NCBI RefSeq assembly: GCF_020923435.1
Contig: NZ_CP087263.1
Coordinates: forward strand, 806,001 to 870,000
Direction: 5' to 3'
From: Brevibacillus humidisoli
Lineage (GTDB): Bacteria > Bacillota > Bacilli > Brevibacillales > Brevibacillaceae
DNA length: 64,000 nt
A model generated the notes under the pieces. It was not told the DNA's origin, made no database searches, and saw only the letters and a program-made list of their open reading frames with translations. A program made the position numbers and the translations under genes. Positions 16,353 to 26,652 of the stretch are shown piece by piece (within the stretch, counting starts at the first letter, position 1; every line of letters begins with the position of its first letter).

Positions 16353-18374
16353 ATGAAGAAGGTACTATGTCTGATCGGACTGCTGCTGACGAGTTTGGTG
16401 GCGGGCTGCAGCGAAGAGATACCTTCTGCCCAAGAGCAATTCGAGCAGTACCTGACCGACTGGGAGAAGATGCGGTTTGCAGAGATGTACGAGCAGCTAA
16501 CCGAGGAGTCTAAGCAGCAGATTACGGAGGAGCAATTCATCGAACGGTATCAGAACATATACGGAGGAATTGTTGCCCGCGACCTGAAGATCACGGCAGC
16601 TTTCCGGCAGGGAGAGGCAGAGACAGCGTCTGAAGAAGACGTCGTGCGGATTCAGTATCTGGTCAAAATGAACACCTTTGTCGGGCCGCTTACCTTTACG
16701 GACCGGGCCATGGTTAAAAAAGAAAAGCGGGATGGCCGGGAAGGCTGGTATGTCGACTGGAAGCCGACGATGATCTTGCCTGGTCTGGAGGGTGACGACA
16801 AGGTCCGCGTAGAGACCCTGGAGCCGACTCGCGGCAGCATCCTTGACCGGAATGGTCGGCCGCTGGCAACGTATCAGCAGGCGATCAAGGTCGGGGTAAA
16901 ACCGCAGGATTATCAGCAAAACTCGCCGGAAGAGCAAGAAGCGATCGCCCGCTTGGCCGGAGTAACCACAGAGCAGATCAAGAAAGCAATAAACGAGCCA
17001 TGGGTAAAGCCCGAACATTTTGTCGAGATTGCCACACTGCCGAAAGACGATCAGCGGCTCCATTTATTACAAGAGCGAAAAGGGGTAATCCTCCGCACGG
17101 AGCAGGTGCGATCTTATCCATATGGGGAGGCAGCCGCCCATCTGATCGGCTATATCGGCCCCATCAACGCGGAAGAGCTGGAGATTCTCCGCCCAAAAGG
17201 CTACCAGCCAAGTGATGTAGTGGGCAAGCGTGGACTGGAACAAATCATGGAAGAGGAACTGCGGGGAAGCCCCGGCGGTCGCATTCATATAATAGATTCC
17301 CTGGGCAGATTCAAAAAAGTACTTCGGGAACAACTGCCGGTCAACGGGAAGACGATCACCCTGACGATTGATGCCGAGTTGCAGCAAAACATCTTTGAGC
17401 AGGTTAAACATGATGCCGGTACGGCAGCCGCAATCGATCCTCGCACAGGCGATGTGCTTGCCTTGGTCAGTTCGCCTTCTTATGACCCCAATGCCTTTAT
17501 TCGGGGAGTCAGCCCGGAACAGTGGAAAGAATGGCAGGAAGACCCCAACAGACCGCTGCTTAACCGCTTCAGCCAAGCGTATGCACCTGGCTCCACCTTT
17601 AAAGCGATTACGGCGGCAATCGGGCTGAATGCAAAGGAGATCACACCAGACCAAAAGCGGAAGATTACCGGTCTTACGTGGCGCAAAGATCGTTCGTGGG
17701 GGAACTACTACGTGACACGGGTAACCGATCCGCATCAACCGGTCACACTGAAGACGGCACTCATCTATTCCGACAACATCTATTTTGCGCAGTCGGCTCT
17801 GGATATTGGCAGCGAGACGTTTGTACAGGAAGCCAGACGGTTCGGGTTGGGTGAAAAGCTCCCGTTTGTCTATCCGCTGGAAACATCGCAAAACGCCAAC
17901 GACGGGATCAATAGCGAGATCCAACTGGCTGATTCCGGCTATGGTCAAGGAGAAGTGACGATGACACCTCTGCACCTGGCTCTGGCCTATTCCGCTTTTG
18001 CCAACGAGGGGAGCATAGTCAAGCCGCGGCTGCTTGCCGATGAGGAAAATTCATCCAGATATTGGAAACAGGACGTAATCCCGTCCGATGTCGCAGAACG
18101 AGTGAAAAACTACCTGATCGAGGTCATGGAACATCCTCGCGGTACAGGGCGGGCTGCCAAACCCCCCGGTATCCGACTCGCTGGTAAGACAGGCACGGCA
18201 GAACTAAAGCAGCGCAAGGGAGAAGCAGGGCAGGAAAATGGCTGGTATGTCGTGTTTAACACTGACTCGCCGCGTCTGTTGGTGGCGATGATGATCGAAG
18301 ACGTACGGGGACGCGGCGGTAGTCATTATCTGGATAAAAAGATAAAGCAGATTTTTACACAATCACTGCAATAA
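16353..18374 (+). CDS. Penicillin-binding protein with MecA-like N-terminal domain, lipoprotein
   Basis: 673 residues. A lipoprotein signal ends in LVAGC, so the protein should be anchored to the outer face of the membrane. An NTF2-like MecA N-terminal domain (residues about 25-145) is followed by a PBP dimerisation domain (TRGSILDRNGRPLATY) and a class B transpeptidase domain: SxxK in APGSTFKAIT, SxN in YSDNIYF and KTGT near the end. Layout matches PBP3 of Bacillus and PBP2a of staphylococci, so low beta-lactam affinity is possible but not shown. ATG at 16353 follows GGAGGGTG. The next PBP gene starts 17 bp downstream. Confidence 0.92.
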   Translation: MKKVLCLIGLLLTSLVAGCSEEIPSAQEQFEQYLTDWEKMRFAEMYEQLTEESKQQITEEQFIERYQNIYGGIVARDLKITAAFRQGEAETASEEDVVRIQYLVKMNTFVGPLTFTDRAMVKKEKRDGREGWYVDWKPTMILPGLEGDDKVRVETLEPTRGSILDRNGRPLATYQQAIKVGVKPQDYQQNSPEEQEAIARLAGVTTEQIKKAINEPWVKPEHFVEIATLPKDDQRLHLLQERKGVILRTEQVRSYPYGEAAAHLIGYIGPINAEELEILRPKGYQPSDVVGKRGLEQIMEEELRGSPGGRIHIIDSLGRFKKVLREQLPVNGKTITLTIDAELQQNIFEQVKHDAGTAAAIDPRTGDVLALVSSPSYDPNAFIRGVSPEQWKEWQEDPNRPLLNRFSQAYAPGSTFKAITAAIGLNAKEITPDQKRKITGLTWRKDRSWGNYYVTRVTDPHQPVTLKTALIYSDNIYFAQSALDIGSETFVQEARRFGLGEKLPFVYPLETSQNANDGINSEIQLADSGYGQGEVTMTPLHLALAYSAFANEGSIVKPRLLADEENSSRYWKQDVIPSDVAERVKNYLIEVMEHPRGTGRAAKPPGIRLAGKTGTAELKQRKGEAGQENGWYVVFNTDSPRLLVAMMIEDVRGRGGSHYLDKKIKQIFTQSLQ

Positions 18375-18391
18375 ACCAGTAAGGTGTGGAA

Positions 18392-20431
18392 ATGGTGAAT
18401 CAAGAGATAAAGGAGAAAGAGAGAGCGAAGACGGCTGTCCGCTTGAACATCGTGCTGCTGCTGGTGTTTTTGGCGTTTTCACTGATTATCCTGCGGCTGG
18501 CCAACATCCAAATCTTCGAAGGAAGTGAGTATGCCAAGGTAACCGCGGAGAGATCCTACCAGACCGAACCGATTCCGGCTGCCAGAGGCAACATCTACGA
18601 CCGGAACGGCCGCCTGATCGCCCACAATCGCGCATCTTTTGTCGCTGTGTTCCGAGAAAGTGAGGAGATGAGCAAAGCGGATTACCTCCTCCTGGCCGAG
18701 AAGCTGGAACCTGTTCTGAGCGGCATGGATAAGGCTACGTTGTTGAAACGAATGGATGTCGGCTACGCATACGAAGAGGGACAGCTAGTAGAGACGGCCA
18801 GACTCACACCGAAGTATGTGGAAAAAGAGTTGAAGCGAGATCTTTCCTCTCAGGAAATCGCTTATCTGGCCGAGCATCGCAGTGAACTGCCGGGTGTCAG
18901 TGCTGTGACCAGACCGGTACGAGTGTACGATTCCGAGCAGGTAGCCGTACAGGCTGTGGGATATGTGCGTCCTTTTTACGTCGCAGACCAACTTGGCCTC
19001 GACTTTTACCACGAGCAAAAAGAAACGTATTTGCCCAATCAGATGGTCGGCCTGGACGGCGTGGAACGGAGCTACGAGGAAGAACTGCGAGGAGAAAATG
19101 GGTATCGGCTTTATCTGGTGGGGGCGGATCAAACGGCTCTCCAACAGGTAAAAGAGGTACCTCCCAAGCGAGGAAATGATGTGTATCTAACCATTGACGA
19201 GCGTGTACAGCTTCAGGTGCGGGACTATATCAAAGAGTTCCTGCCACAACTGCGGCGTACGATTCCAGATGCAGCCAATGCGAAAGGGGCGTACGCGGTG
19301 GCCATGGAAGTGGAAACAGGGAAAGTGGTGGCCATGGTCAGCTACCCCGAGTACGATCCTAATGTTTGGGTTGACGGCCCGGATCAGGCCACCTATGAAC
19401 AGATCCAATACGCCGTAACCAATGGCACGATCAGAGAAGCACCATACGATGTTCGACCCAAGACGGGTCAAGCAGCCGTCGAGGAGAATTACAAGCATCC
19501 CAAATCGATTGTGCCTGCCGGTTCAGTAGTCAAACCGCTAACCGTCATGTTGGGATTGAGCGAGCAGTTGATCACTCCTGACGACAGGTGGATGGATTCA
19601 GGAGTGTATCACTATGGCAAGGGATCAGACCGCATACGCAACGATGGCGGCCATGCATACGGGCTGCTCAGTCCGGAGAGGGCGATCCAAAAGTCGTCCA
19701 ACACCTATATGGCCCGGATCGGCGAACGGCTGGCTGATCGGGAAGGAGACAAAGCATCTGCCGTGCTCCAGAGCTACTATCATGCATTTGGTCTTGGCGT
19801 GCGTACCGGGATTGATCTTCCTGGAGAGAGTGATGGCACGGAGGATTTCCTGGTGATGGATGAGCAGTACGGTCCACTGGCTGCCATGGTCCAGGCATCA
19901 TTCGGCCAGCAGGTGCGAACGACCGCCATTCAGCTCGCCCAGTATGTAGCTACGGTCGCCAATAAAGGGAAGCGGTTAAAGCCGCAGATCGTCGATCGCC
20001 TGGCCGACGAGCATGGTGAGACGGTGCGGGATTTTCAACCGGAGGTAATCAATACGATAGAGCAGCCTGATCGCTACTGGGATATTCTGCATGAGGGCAT
20101 GGTGCTGGTGACACGTCCAGGTGGTACGGCGGTCAACGCGTTTGCCGGACTCCCCTACCAAGTAGCAGCCAAGACAGGTACTTCTGAACAGGATATCTAC
20201 GTTCCAGAGTCCTATCACGATGAGAAAACAGGGAAAGAGAAGACCAGGTGGCGGAAATACGGGCGGATCACCAACGGCGTGATCATGTCTTTTGCACCTG
20301 CGGACGACCCGAAACTGGCCGTTGCGGTGATCGTTCCCGAAGGAGGCTATGGCGGTCGGTCAGCTGCCGTCATTACCCGGGCAATTTATGAGGCATACGA
20401 TAAACACATTGGGCTTCGTTCCGAAGATTGA
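18392..20431 (+). CDS. Class B penicillin-binding protein
   Basis: 679 residues. One N-terminal membrane anchor (IVLLLVFLAFSLIILRLA) is followed by a PBP dimerisation domain (ARGNIYDRNGRLIAHN) and the transpeptidase domain with SVVK (PAGSVVKPLT), SSN and KTGTSEQ. It is a monofunctional transpeptidase of the cell wall, acting outside the membrane. It is in one operon with the MecA-like PBP just upstream. AAGGTG precedes the ATG at 18392; a GTG at 18386 overlaps that site. A GGGCTTCG / CGAAGCCC pair across the gene end (20411-20471) may be the terminator. Confidence 0.9.
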   Translation: MVNQEIKEKERAKTAVRLNIVLLLVFLAFSLIILRLANIQIFEGSEYAKVTAERSYQTEPIPAARGNIYDRNGRLIAHNRASFVAVFRESEEMSKADYLLLAEKLEPVLSGMDKATLLKRMDVGYAYEEGQLVETARLTPKYVEKELKRDLSSQEIAYLAEHRSELPGVSAVTRPVRVYDSEQVAVQAVGYVRPFYVADQLGLDFYHEQKETYLPNQMVGLDGVERSYEEELRGENGYRLYLVGADQTALQQVKEVPPKRGNDVYLTIDERVQLQVRDYIKEFLPQLRRTIPDAANAKGAYAVAMEVETGKVVAMVSYPEYDPNVWVDGPDQATYEQIQYAVTNGTIREAPYDVRPKTGQAAVEENYKHPKSIVPAGSVVKPLTVMLGLSEQLITPDDRWMDSGVYHYGKGSDRIRNDGGHAYGLLSPERAIQKSSNTYMARIGERLADREGDKASAVLQSYYHAFGLGVRTGIDLPGESDGTEDFLVMDEQYGPLAAMVQASFGQQVRTTAIQLAQYVATVANKGKRLKPQIVDRLADEHGETVRDFQPEVINTIEQPDRYWDILHEGMVLVTRPGGTAVNAFAGLPYQVAAKTGTSEQDIYVPESYHDEKTGKEKTRWRKYGRITNGVIMSFAPADDPKLAVAVIVPEGGYGGRSAAVITRAIYEAYDKHIGLRSED

Positions 20432-20587
20432 TCCAGCGCGCGTGAATCGATCAATATCCGGGGCGAAGCCCTCTTTACGAGTCGGCTACTGTTGTGGCCG
20501 GATTTTGTCACTATGTATGTGTGGCTTTATGTCGCGTGGCATGATGGTAATGCGACATCCTCTCCATTTGTGCGACTCCCAGCGTCG

Positions 20588-22981
20588 TCATGGCTCAGAT
20601 GATGGAGGCGTTTGTTCCATCTCTCTAACGAATCGCGATACCTTGGTCTGACGGCCGAATCGCTCGTGGGGAACGCCCAGGTAGAGATTGTGGCGGGCAC
20701 GGGTAATCGCTACGTACAACAGCCGTCGTTCCTCCTCGAGTGCGTCCGGATTGCCGCTGCGCAGTTGGTCGATCGCGTATTCGTGGGGGAGCACACCTTC
20801 CACCAGATCGAGCAGAAAGACATTGTCAAACTCAAGTCCTTTGGCCCGATGAATGCTGATCAATTGGACAGCCTGCACCTGGGCAGAATTCCCATAGGAG
20901 GCGGGCAGCTCTTTTTCCCACTTGGCCATCTGTTCCAGGTGGCGAAGAAAGGCGCCAAGTGTGGCGTGTCGCTTTGCGGCTGACAACAGTTGGCGCAGTT
21001 CATCCACCGCCCGAGCATCTTCCCCCGCAGCACGATCCTTGGCTCTTTTTTTCACGTACTCACGAAGCTTCAGGTCCTCGTATACCAGTTCCAACGCCTG
21101 CTTGGGGGAGAGGGCAGGCAGTTGGTGCAGGACAGAGACCACTCGTTCCAACTGCTTGCGCTGGTATGGTTTCAAGTGCTGCAACGTCGGCAGTACATCC
21201 AGCAGAGATGTATCATGGAGGATGGCCTGGCTGCGGATCAGGTTCCATTGATCAGCGGAGATGTACAGGGTCTGGAGAATCTCTCGCAGTGCGTCCTGGT
21301 CATCGTGATCCAGTGCTAAGCGCAGATAGCCGAGTGCCCAGCGGACTGCCTGACGCTGATAAAACGGCTCTCCCTCCCGGATAAAAGAGACCGGAATCTC
21401 CGCTTGCATCAAGCGTTCCAAGAGAGGACGGCTCGAATCATAGGTGCGAAACAGGATAGCTATCTCCTCAAGCGGCACACCCTTTTGGGCAAGCGAACTG
21501 ATTTCGTCAACGATGCGGGCAGCTTGTTCCTCCTCGTCCTCCGGTTGAAAAAGGATGCAGTTTCCTTCTTCCTGGTGATATCCCTGCAATTCTTTTTTCC
21601 AGCGGGTGCGGTTGTTGCCGATGAGCGAGTAGCCCAGACTGACGATCAGGGAACGAGAGCGGTAATTCACTTCCAGCGTGATCGTTTTGGCTTCCGGGTA
21701 ATCGCGGGTAAAACCCAGGATATACTGTGGGTCGCTGCCGCGAAAGCCGTAAATCGATTGATCGTCGTCACCGATCACACACAGGTTGTTCTGCGGACTG
21801 GCCAGCAGCTTGACCGTCTCGTACTGCACCCGATTGATATCCTGGAATTCGTCGATCATGATGTAGGCGATCCGTTGTTGGTACTGGTTGCGAATCGCCG
21901 GGTGGTCCCGCAGCAGATGATAACAGCCAAGCAGCATGTCGTCAAAGTCAAACCAGCCGCTGCGCTGTTTTGCCTGTGCATACAGCGGGTACAAGTCGCG
22001 AGCACGCGCTTCCTCATCGCTGACAGGTGAAAGGCTCCCCAGGCTGTCCGGCAGAATGCACTCATTTTTCCAGCGGCTGATTACAGCCAACGCTGCCAGC
22101 ACTTCGGCTTCACTCATAATCGTGTCGGATGAGGAGAGCAAACCGCTTTCTCGCAGCAGTCGTGCCTTCTGCCAATCCTGCTTGAGCAGCCGACGTTGGT
22201 CCCAGGAGCGGGGATCATGATGCAGCAGCATCCGATAAAACAACCCGTGAAACGTACCGGCAACCAGTGCTTTTGCTTGCTGTACCGAGAGCTTTTCAGC
22301 CAGCCGCCGGCGAATCTCGTCCGCTGCTTTGGTTGTAAAGGTGACGACCATGATCGAACGCGGATCGATGCCCTTATGCTGGATCAGATGGGCTGTTCGC
22401 GCGGTCATCACCCGGGTTTTGCCGCTTCCCGCCCCTGCCAGAATCAGCAGAGGCCCCTCGGTGGTTGTGATCGCCTGGCGCTGTTGGGGATGAAATGTAT
22501 CGTCCAGCTTGTTGGTAAGAGCGACCACCCCGGTACGGGGGGAGAGCCGGCGGCGGAACCGCTTCGCCTGATCTGCCCTGTCCGCAGTCGCTGAAACGGC
22601 TGGCTCGGTGTGGATCACCCGGTTTTTTGGCAGCTGGAACCGGCTTCTAACCGAGATGGCATCGTTTTCGGCAAGAAGAGGGGCGTCCTCCGTCTCAGCA
22701 GCGGCTGCTGTCTCCGTTTGCGACAAAGATTGATCAGCCGGGGTGCCGTAGCTGCGATCCAGCGATTCTTCCTCTACCAGCTCGGCCTGACAATTAGCAT
22801 GGGACCGCTGGTGATGGATAAAGCGCGGCTCGTCACTGATTCCGGCGACGAGGGAGAGCCTGTCACGGCATTTCGGGCAGATCACTTTTCCTTGTGCAGC
22901 CAGAATTCGCCACTCCGGAATATGTTGATAGGCATCTTCGCGCAAGCAGATGATCTGGTCGTCAATTTGTGCAACACGCAA
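20588..22981 (-). CDS. UvrD/PcrA-type superfamily 1 DNA helicase with N-terminal zinc-finger-like region
   Basis: 797 residues. Residues about 170 onward form an SF1A helicase: Walker A AGAGSGKTRVM, motif II IDEFQDIN, motif III GDDDQSIYGFRG, motif IV VNYRS, and VAITRAR at the end. The first 170 residues are unusual: a CPKC...HHQRSHANC pattern (residues about 35-65) like the zinc-binding part of CoiA-type proteins, then a low-complexity linker. It would unwind DNA in repair or recombination. TTG at 22981 is eight bases behind GGAGTG; the frame is open to 23050, but that stretch lies in the terminator of the upstream gene. Confidence 0.85.
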   Translation of the reverse strand: MRVAQIDDQIICLREDAYQHIPEWRILAAQGKVICPKCRDRLSLVAGISDEPRFIHHQRSHANCQAELVEEESLDRSYGTPADQSLSQTETAAAAETEDAPLLAENDAISVRSRFQLPKNRVIHTEPAVSATADRADQAKRFRRRLSPRTGVVALTNKLDDTFHPQQRQAITTTEGPLLILAGAGSGKTRVMTARTAHLIQHKGIDPRSIMVVTFTTKAADEIRRRLAEKLSVQQAKALVAGTFHGLFYRMLLHHDPRSWDQRRLLKQDWQKARLLRESGLLSSSDTIMSEAEVLAALAVISRWKNECILPDSLGSLSPVSDEEARARDLYPLYAQAKQRSGWFDFDDMLLGCYHLLRDHPAIRNQYQQRIAYIMIDEFQDINRVQYETVKLLASPQNNLCVIGDDDQSIYGFRGSDPQYILGFTRDYPEAKTITLEVNYRSRSLIVSLGYSLIGNNRTRWKKELQGYHQEEGNCILFQPEDEEEQAARIVDEISSLAQKGVPLEEIAILFRTYDSSRPLLERLMQAEIPVSFIREGEPFYQRQAVRWALGYLRLALDHDDQDALREILQTLYISADQWNLIRSQAILHDTSLLDVLPTLQHLKPYQRKQLERVVSVLHQLPALSPKQALELVYEDLKLREYVKKRAKDRAAGEDARAVDELRQLLSAAKRHATLGAFLRHLEQMAKWEKELPASYGNSAQVQAVQLISIHRAKGLEFDNVFLLDLVEGVLPHEYAIDQLRSGNPDALEEERRLLYVAITRARHNLYLGVPHERFGRQTKVSRFVREMEQTPPSSEP

Positions 22982-23029
22982 AACATCGTTCACTCCAAGT
23001 TTACTAGGATCTGTATAGGATAAGGATAG

Positions 23030-23062
23030 AAAAAAGCGAGCCCCTCCCACTGAGAGAGGGGC
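23030..23062 (-). terminator. Rho-independent terminator
   Basis: On the minus strand GCCCCTC...GGAGGGGC form a stem, followed by TCGC and T6. It ends the CNNM/CorC gene transcript just before the helicase gene. Confidence 0.85.
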
Positions 23063-23067
23063 AATCG

Positions 23068-24408
23068 CTATGCTTGCATCAAGATATCTTCTTCGTCTTT
23101 AGACTGATCTTCCGGTTCGATCGACGTGATACCGACCCGGTTGATCCGGTGATTTTCCAGTTCGGTGATGGTGAACTGGTAATTTTCGTATCGTACCGAT
23201 TTGCCTTCTGCCACTTCTTCGTTTAACTGACTGTAGAGCCAACCGGCGATCGTATCTACTTCATCCGAGTGTATCTCAATCGGGATATAGTCACTCAGCT
23301 CGTTCAGCAGCGTTTTCCCTGACACAGACAAAACATTGTTGGAGCTTTCTTCTATATCCGGGCGTACATTTTCATCGAATTCATCCTGAATATCGCCGAC
23401 AATCTCCTCCAGGATATCTTCCATCGTGAGCAGCCCTGCAGTACCGCCGTATTCATCGATGACGATGGCGAGCTGTGAGCGACGCTTTTGCATCAAGCGC
23501 AGAACATGACTCACTTCCATCGACTCAGGCACCGTCAAGACAGGTCGCAAAATGCGCTTCACGTCAACCTCACCGTTGGTCAGGGCCGACAAATAAAAGT
23601 CGGAAGCGTGCACAAAGCCGGTAATGCGGTCTTTATCACCCAATGCCACGGGATAACGAGAGTGGCGTGAATCGCGAATAATATCCAAGTTATCTTGGTA
23701 GCTGTTGTTTTCATATAGACAAACGATATCGATCCGCGGAATCATGATCTCGCGGGCGAGTCGTTCCGAAAAATCGAATACGTTGTCCACCAGCACCAGT
23801 TCCGTCTGGTCGATATGTCCGCTTTTGTGGCTTTGCGTCACCAGCAGACGAATCTCCTCTTCGGTATGAGCCAATTCATGCTCCTTGGCCGGTTGGATGC
23901 CCAGACGGCGCAGCATCATGTTGGCCGCTCCGTTTAACAGCCAGATGGCCGGATAGCTCAGTTTATGGAAAAACATCAGCGGTGCCGCAACCCACAGCGA
24001 GGTATCTTCCGCCTTTTGGATCGCGATTGATTTCGGACCCAGCTCACCGATGACGATGTGCAAAAACGTGATCGTACCAAAGGCGATGGCGAATGAGATG
24101 GTGTGGATGACGGTCGAATCAAGTTGAAAGTTCCCTAAAAGCGGTTCAACAATGAGTTTAGCGATCGCCGGCTCACCGATCCAACCCAAACCAAGTGATG
24201 CGAGGGTAATCCCCAATTGACAGGCTGACAAATACGCGTCCAGTTGGTCTGTCACTTTTTGGGCATACCTTGCTCTGCGGTTTCCTTCGCTCACCAATTG
24301 GGCCAGACGGGTTTGACGTACTTTGACCAGCGAGAACTCTGCCGCGACGAAGAACCCGTTTAAAAACACGAGGAACATCACCAGCAGCAGATTTGCAATA
24401 ATCTCCAT
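23068..24408 (-). CDS. CNNM/CorC family protein (HlyC/CorC type, TlyC-like)
   Basis: 446 residues: an N-terminal DUF21/CNNM membrane domain with about four segments ([29 protein letters not shown]), two CBS domains (residues about 215-330, [14 protein letters not shown] onward) and a C-terminal CorC/HlyC transporter-associated domain ([15 protein letters not shown]). Such proteins take part in magnesium export or resistance. ATG at 24408 is chosen, with AGGGG five bases before; the frame is open to a TTG at 24435. The 3' end is marked by a strong terminator. Confidence 0.9.
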   Translation of the reverse strand: MEIIANLLLVMFLVFLNGFFVAAEFSLVKVRQTRLAQLVSEGNRRARYAQKVTDQLDAYLSACQLGITLASLGLGWIGEPAIAKLIVEPLLGNFQLDSTVIHTISFAIAFGTITFLHIVIGELGPKSIAIQKAEDTSLWVAAPLMFFHKLSYPAIWLLNGAANMMLRRLGIQPAKEHELAHTEEEIRLLVTQSHKSGHIDQTELVLVDNVFDFSERLAREIMIPRIDIVCLYENNSYQDNLDIIRDSRHSRYPVALGDKDRITGFVHASDFYLSALTNGEVDVKRILRPVLTVPESMEVSHVLRLMQKRRSQLAIVIDEYGGTAGLLTMEDILEEIVGDIQDEFDENVRPDIEESSNNVLSVSGKTLLNELSDYIPIEIHSDEVDTIAGWLYSQLNEEVAEGKSVRYENYQFTITELENHRINRVGITSIEPEDQSKDEEDILMQA

Positions 24409-25277
24409 TATATCCCCTATCGGAATACTCTCCAATCAGATCTCCATCCTTGTGGTAAGGAGGAGAATTCACCTCCACTTTTACGTGATCATGATGGGCC
24501 ATGCCGCTCTGTCTAGTAAAACATGATATGACATTGCGAACAGTTCGGCTGTACATATTGTCAAAAAAGGAATAAACCAGGTTTCATCTCTACAAGTTGG
24601 ACGACCCAAGTCACTGCCCCATCGGCCATTCACCTCTCTCTTTAGTCAGACGAGACACAGCGCGTCCTTGCGTATAGGGCGTCCGTCCCTGTGCCGTTTG
24701 CAGTAAGGGACAGGCAGACCAATCTGTTAGAAAAAACAGATGGTTACAACTAAGTATACCAGTTAGAAAACCAGCCAGTCAAAAATCGATCTGCCGCTGC
24801 AGGGTTCGAAACGGATGGATAAACCCAGATGTAGGATGCATAGATATAAATGATCGTCCAAAACCGACAAAAATGACAGAAAGCAGGGCTAACGATTCGC
24901 GTATGGAACAAACGGACCTCCCGCTTTATTACAACAGCTTGTACGGACTGGTTGTTTCCTCCCTTCTGATCGACTTGTACACCCCGCTGCGTGAACTGGG
25001 ACAGTTCCCTCGTTATTCGTACCAAGCTGAGACGATGACGAGCGAGGGAGAGGAATCAACCAAATGATGGAGAAGTTATAGGGTGTTGAAGCCATGACGT
25101 CAGGAACGATCGGGAAGGCGATTCGATGAGACGAGTCCATAAGTAAGGCGAGTCGATCCGTTAGACGAGTAGGTCGGTAAGATGATTCCTATTTTAACGG
25201 AAAGTGGCTTTCCGAGGAGCCGGTGGCGAGCTTGCGGTCAGGGCTGCGGGCCGCCTTATTCGAGAGGGGGAGAGGAT
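24409..25277. other. Long intergenic region, 869 bp
   Basis: Divergent spacer between the CNNM/CorC gene and the metallo-beta-lactamase gene. I checked it for an M-box or other metal riboswitch and did not find the conserved blocks. It holds an inverted repeat near 24719-24742 (CAATCTGTT / AACAGATGG), a GGAGG...CCTCC palindrome near 24461-24478 just before the CorC gene, and GA-rich degenerate repeats of about GACGAGTC at 25090-25175. A frame at 24903-25067 could encode 54 residues (LPLYYNSLYGLVVSSLLIDL) but has no good ribosome site. Confidence 0.5.
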
Positions 25278-26189
25278 GTGGCCAATCAATTGATCATGAT
25301 AAACGAGCGCGTCGGGTACTTCCCCGGCAGTGTCAATATTGGGTTTGTTGAAACGGAGAGCGGGGCTGTTTTGATCGATTCCGGTCTCGACTCGCAAACC
25401 GCTAAAAAAGTGAAAAAAGGATTGACCGAGCGGGGCCAATCCCTGACGGCAATTGTACAGACGCATGCCCACGCCGACCACTACGGCGGAAATGCCTACC
25501 TGCTTGGGGCCTACCCGGAAGCGACGGTGTTTGCCCCGCCGCTGGAAGAGGCCGTCATGCGCTATCCATTGCTGGAGCCGATCTATCTCAACATGGGAGC
25601 ATCGCCACCCGGCGAACTGCACAACAAGTTCCTGTTGGCCGCCGCCTCCCGTGTTGACCAGGTGCTGCCCGACGACGGCGTATGTACCATTGCGGGCGTT
25701 TCCTTTACGATTCTGCCATTGCCCGGCCATAGTTGGCAGCAGATCGGTCTCGTCGTAGATGACATCTGCTTTGCCGCTGACAGCTACTTTGGCTCCGATG
25801 TACTGGACAAGCACAAGCTGCCCTTTCTCGTCGATGCATATGATACGATAAACAGTTTGAGGCGGCTACTAGAGACCGACTTTACAGGATATTTGCCTGG
25901 ACACGGACCGTATGAGCGCAGGGCGCATCAGACGATGCAGTACAATCTCGATTATCACCTCCGCATGTACGAGAGACTGGAAGAACTGCTGGCTGCTGAC
26001 GGGACCACGACAGAAGATCTCCTGACGATGCTTTGCGAGCGACTGAAGATCGACATCACCAGTTTGAGCAGTTATGTCTTGTATCGGACGGCATTGATGG
26101 GCTATCTGTCGGGAATGCTGCGGGAGGAAAGAGTCACGTACCAGTTGTCCGCCAACCGCCTGCTGTGGCAAAAAAGCGAACGATCTTAG
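25278..26189 (+). CDS. Metallo-beta-lactamase fold hydrolase
   Basis: 303 residues. The metal site HAHADH is visible in VQTHAHADHYGG, with the further ligands in LPGHSWQQIG, FAADSYFG and LPGHGPYERR. The C-terminal third is helical and may bind substrate or mediate pairing. Proteins of this type include glyoxalase II-like and lactonase-like enzymes, and the exact substrate cannot be told. GTG at 25278 follows AGGGGGAGAGG; the frame is open to 25182, but that part reads like spacer. Its 3' end overlaps the convergent gene by four bases. Confidence 0.85.
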   Translation: MANQLIMINERVGYFPGSVNIGFVETESGAVLIDSGLDSQTAKKVKKGLTERGQSLTAIVQTHAHADHYGGNAYLLGAYPEATVFAPPLEEAVMRYPLLEPIYLNMGASPPGELHNKFLLAAASRVDQVLPDDGVCTIAGVSFTILPLPGHSWQQIGLVVDDICFAADSYFGSDVLDKHKLPFLVDAYDTINSLRRLLETDFTGYLPGHGPYERRAHQTMQYNLDYHLRMYERLEELLAADGTTTEDLLTMLCERLKIDITSLSSYVLYRTALMGYLSGMLREERVTYQLSANRLLWQKSERS

Positions 26190-26560
26190 GTCAGACGTTC
26201 ATGCGTTGCAGAGGCGGCGGATGCCAGATAATCAGCGATTTCCGCCAGTTTGTGCTCCGCTGCTCGCTGCACGGCCTCGGGGATGATGAGGTCTTTCACG
26301 CTTTTGTGTGCCAGCAGTTTGGTTTCCAGGTAAGGGCGGCCGATTTTTACCGTTTTTTCGCCTGTTCCTTCACAGGTCAGCGAGACACTGGTCGGAATAC
26401 GTAAATAATAGGAGATGCTGGTTGCCGAATCAAAGATGACGACGTCGTACAGTGGGGCGTGCTCTTCACCACCCCGGCGAAACCCCTGCTGACGGAGCAT
26501 GTTATCCACAAAAGAGAGCGATTGCACAACTCCGGTCAGGCTTTTGCTTCGCAACTGCAT
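26186..26560 (-). CDS. Hypothetical protein, possibly YugN-like
   Basis: 124 residues, soluble. The N-terminal region (SFVDNMLRQQGFRRGGEE) and the strand SYYLRIPTSVS recall YugN-like proteins of Bacillus, a family without known function, but the match is from memory and weak. ATG at 26560 has AGGAGG six bases upstream. It faces the metallo-beta-lactamase gene and is divergent from the PHP gene, 92 bp away. Confidence 0.6.
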   Translation of the reverse strand: MQLRSKSLTGVVQSLSFVDNMLRQQGFRRGGEEHAPLYDVVIFDSATSISYYLRIPTSVSLTCEGTGEKTVKIGRPYLETKLLAHKSVKDLIIPEAVQRAAEHKLAEIADYLASAASATHERLT

Positions 26561-26652
26561 GAACACCCTCCTAACCTGCACAGGTGCGGTTTTTGTTTAG
26601 AATATATGAAGCCTCAGTTTGTTTCAGACTCGATATTTCAGGAGGATGACAG

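Noticed and set aside
24409..24745. Possible magnesium (M-box) riboswitch before the CNNM/CorC gene
   Set aside because: Hairpins exist, but the conserved blocks of the M-box could not be found on the minus strand.
24750..25067. Overlapping frames on both strands in the long spacer
   Set aside because: Neither has a good ribosome site or recognisable features; one 54-aa frame is mentioned only in the spacer note.
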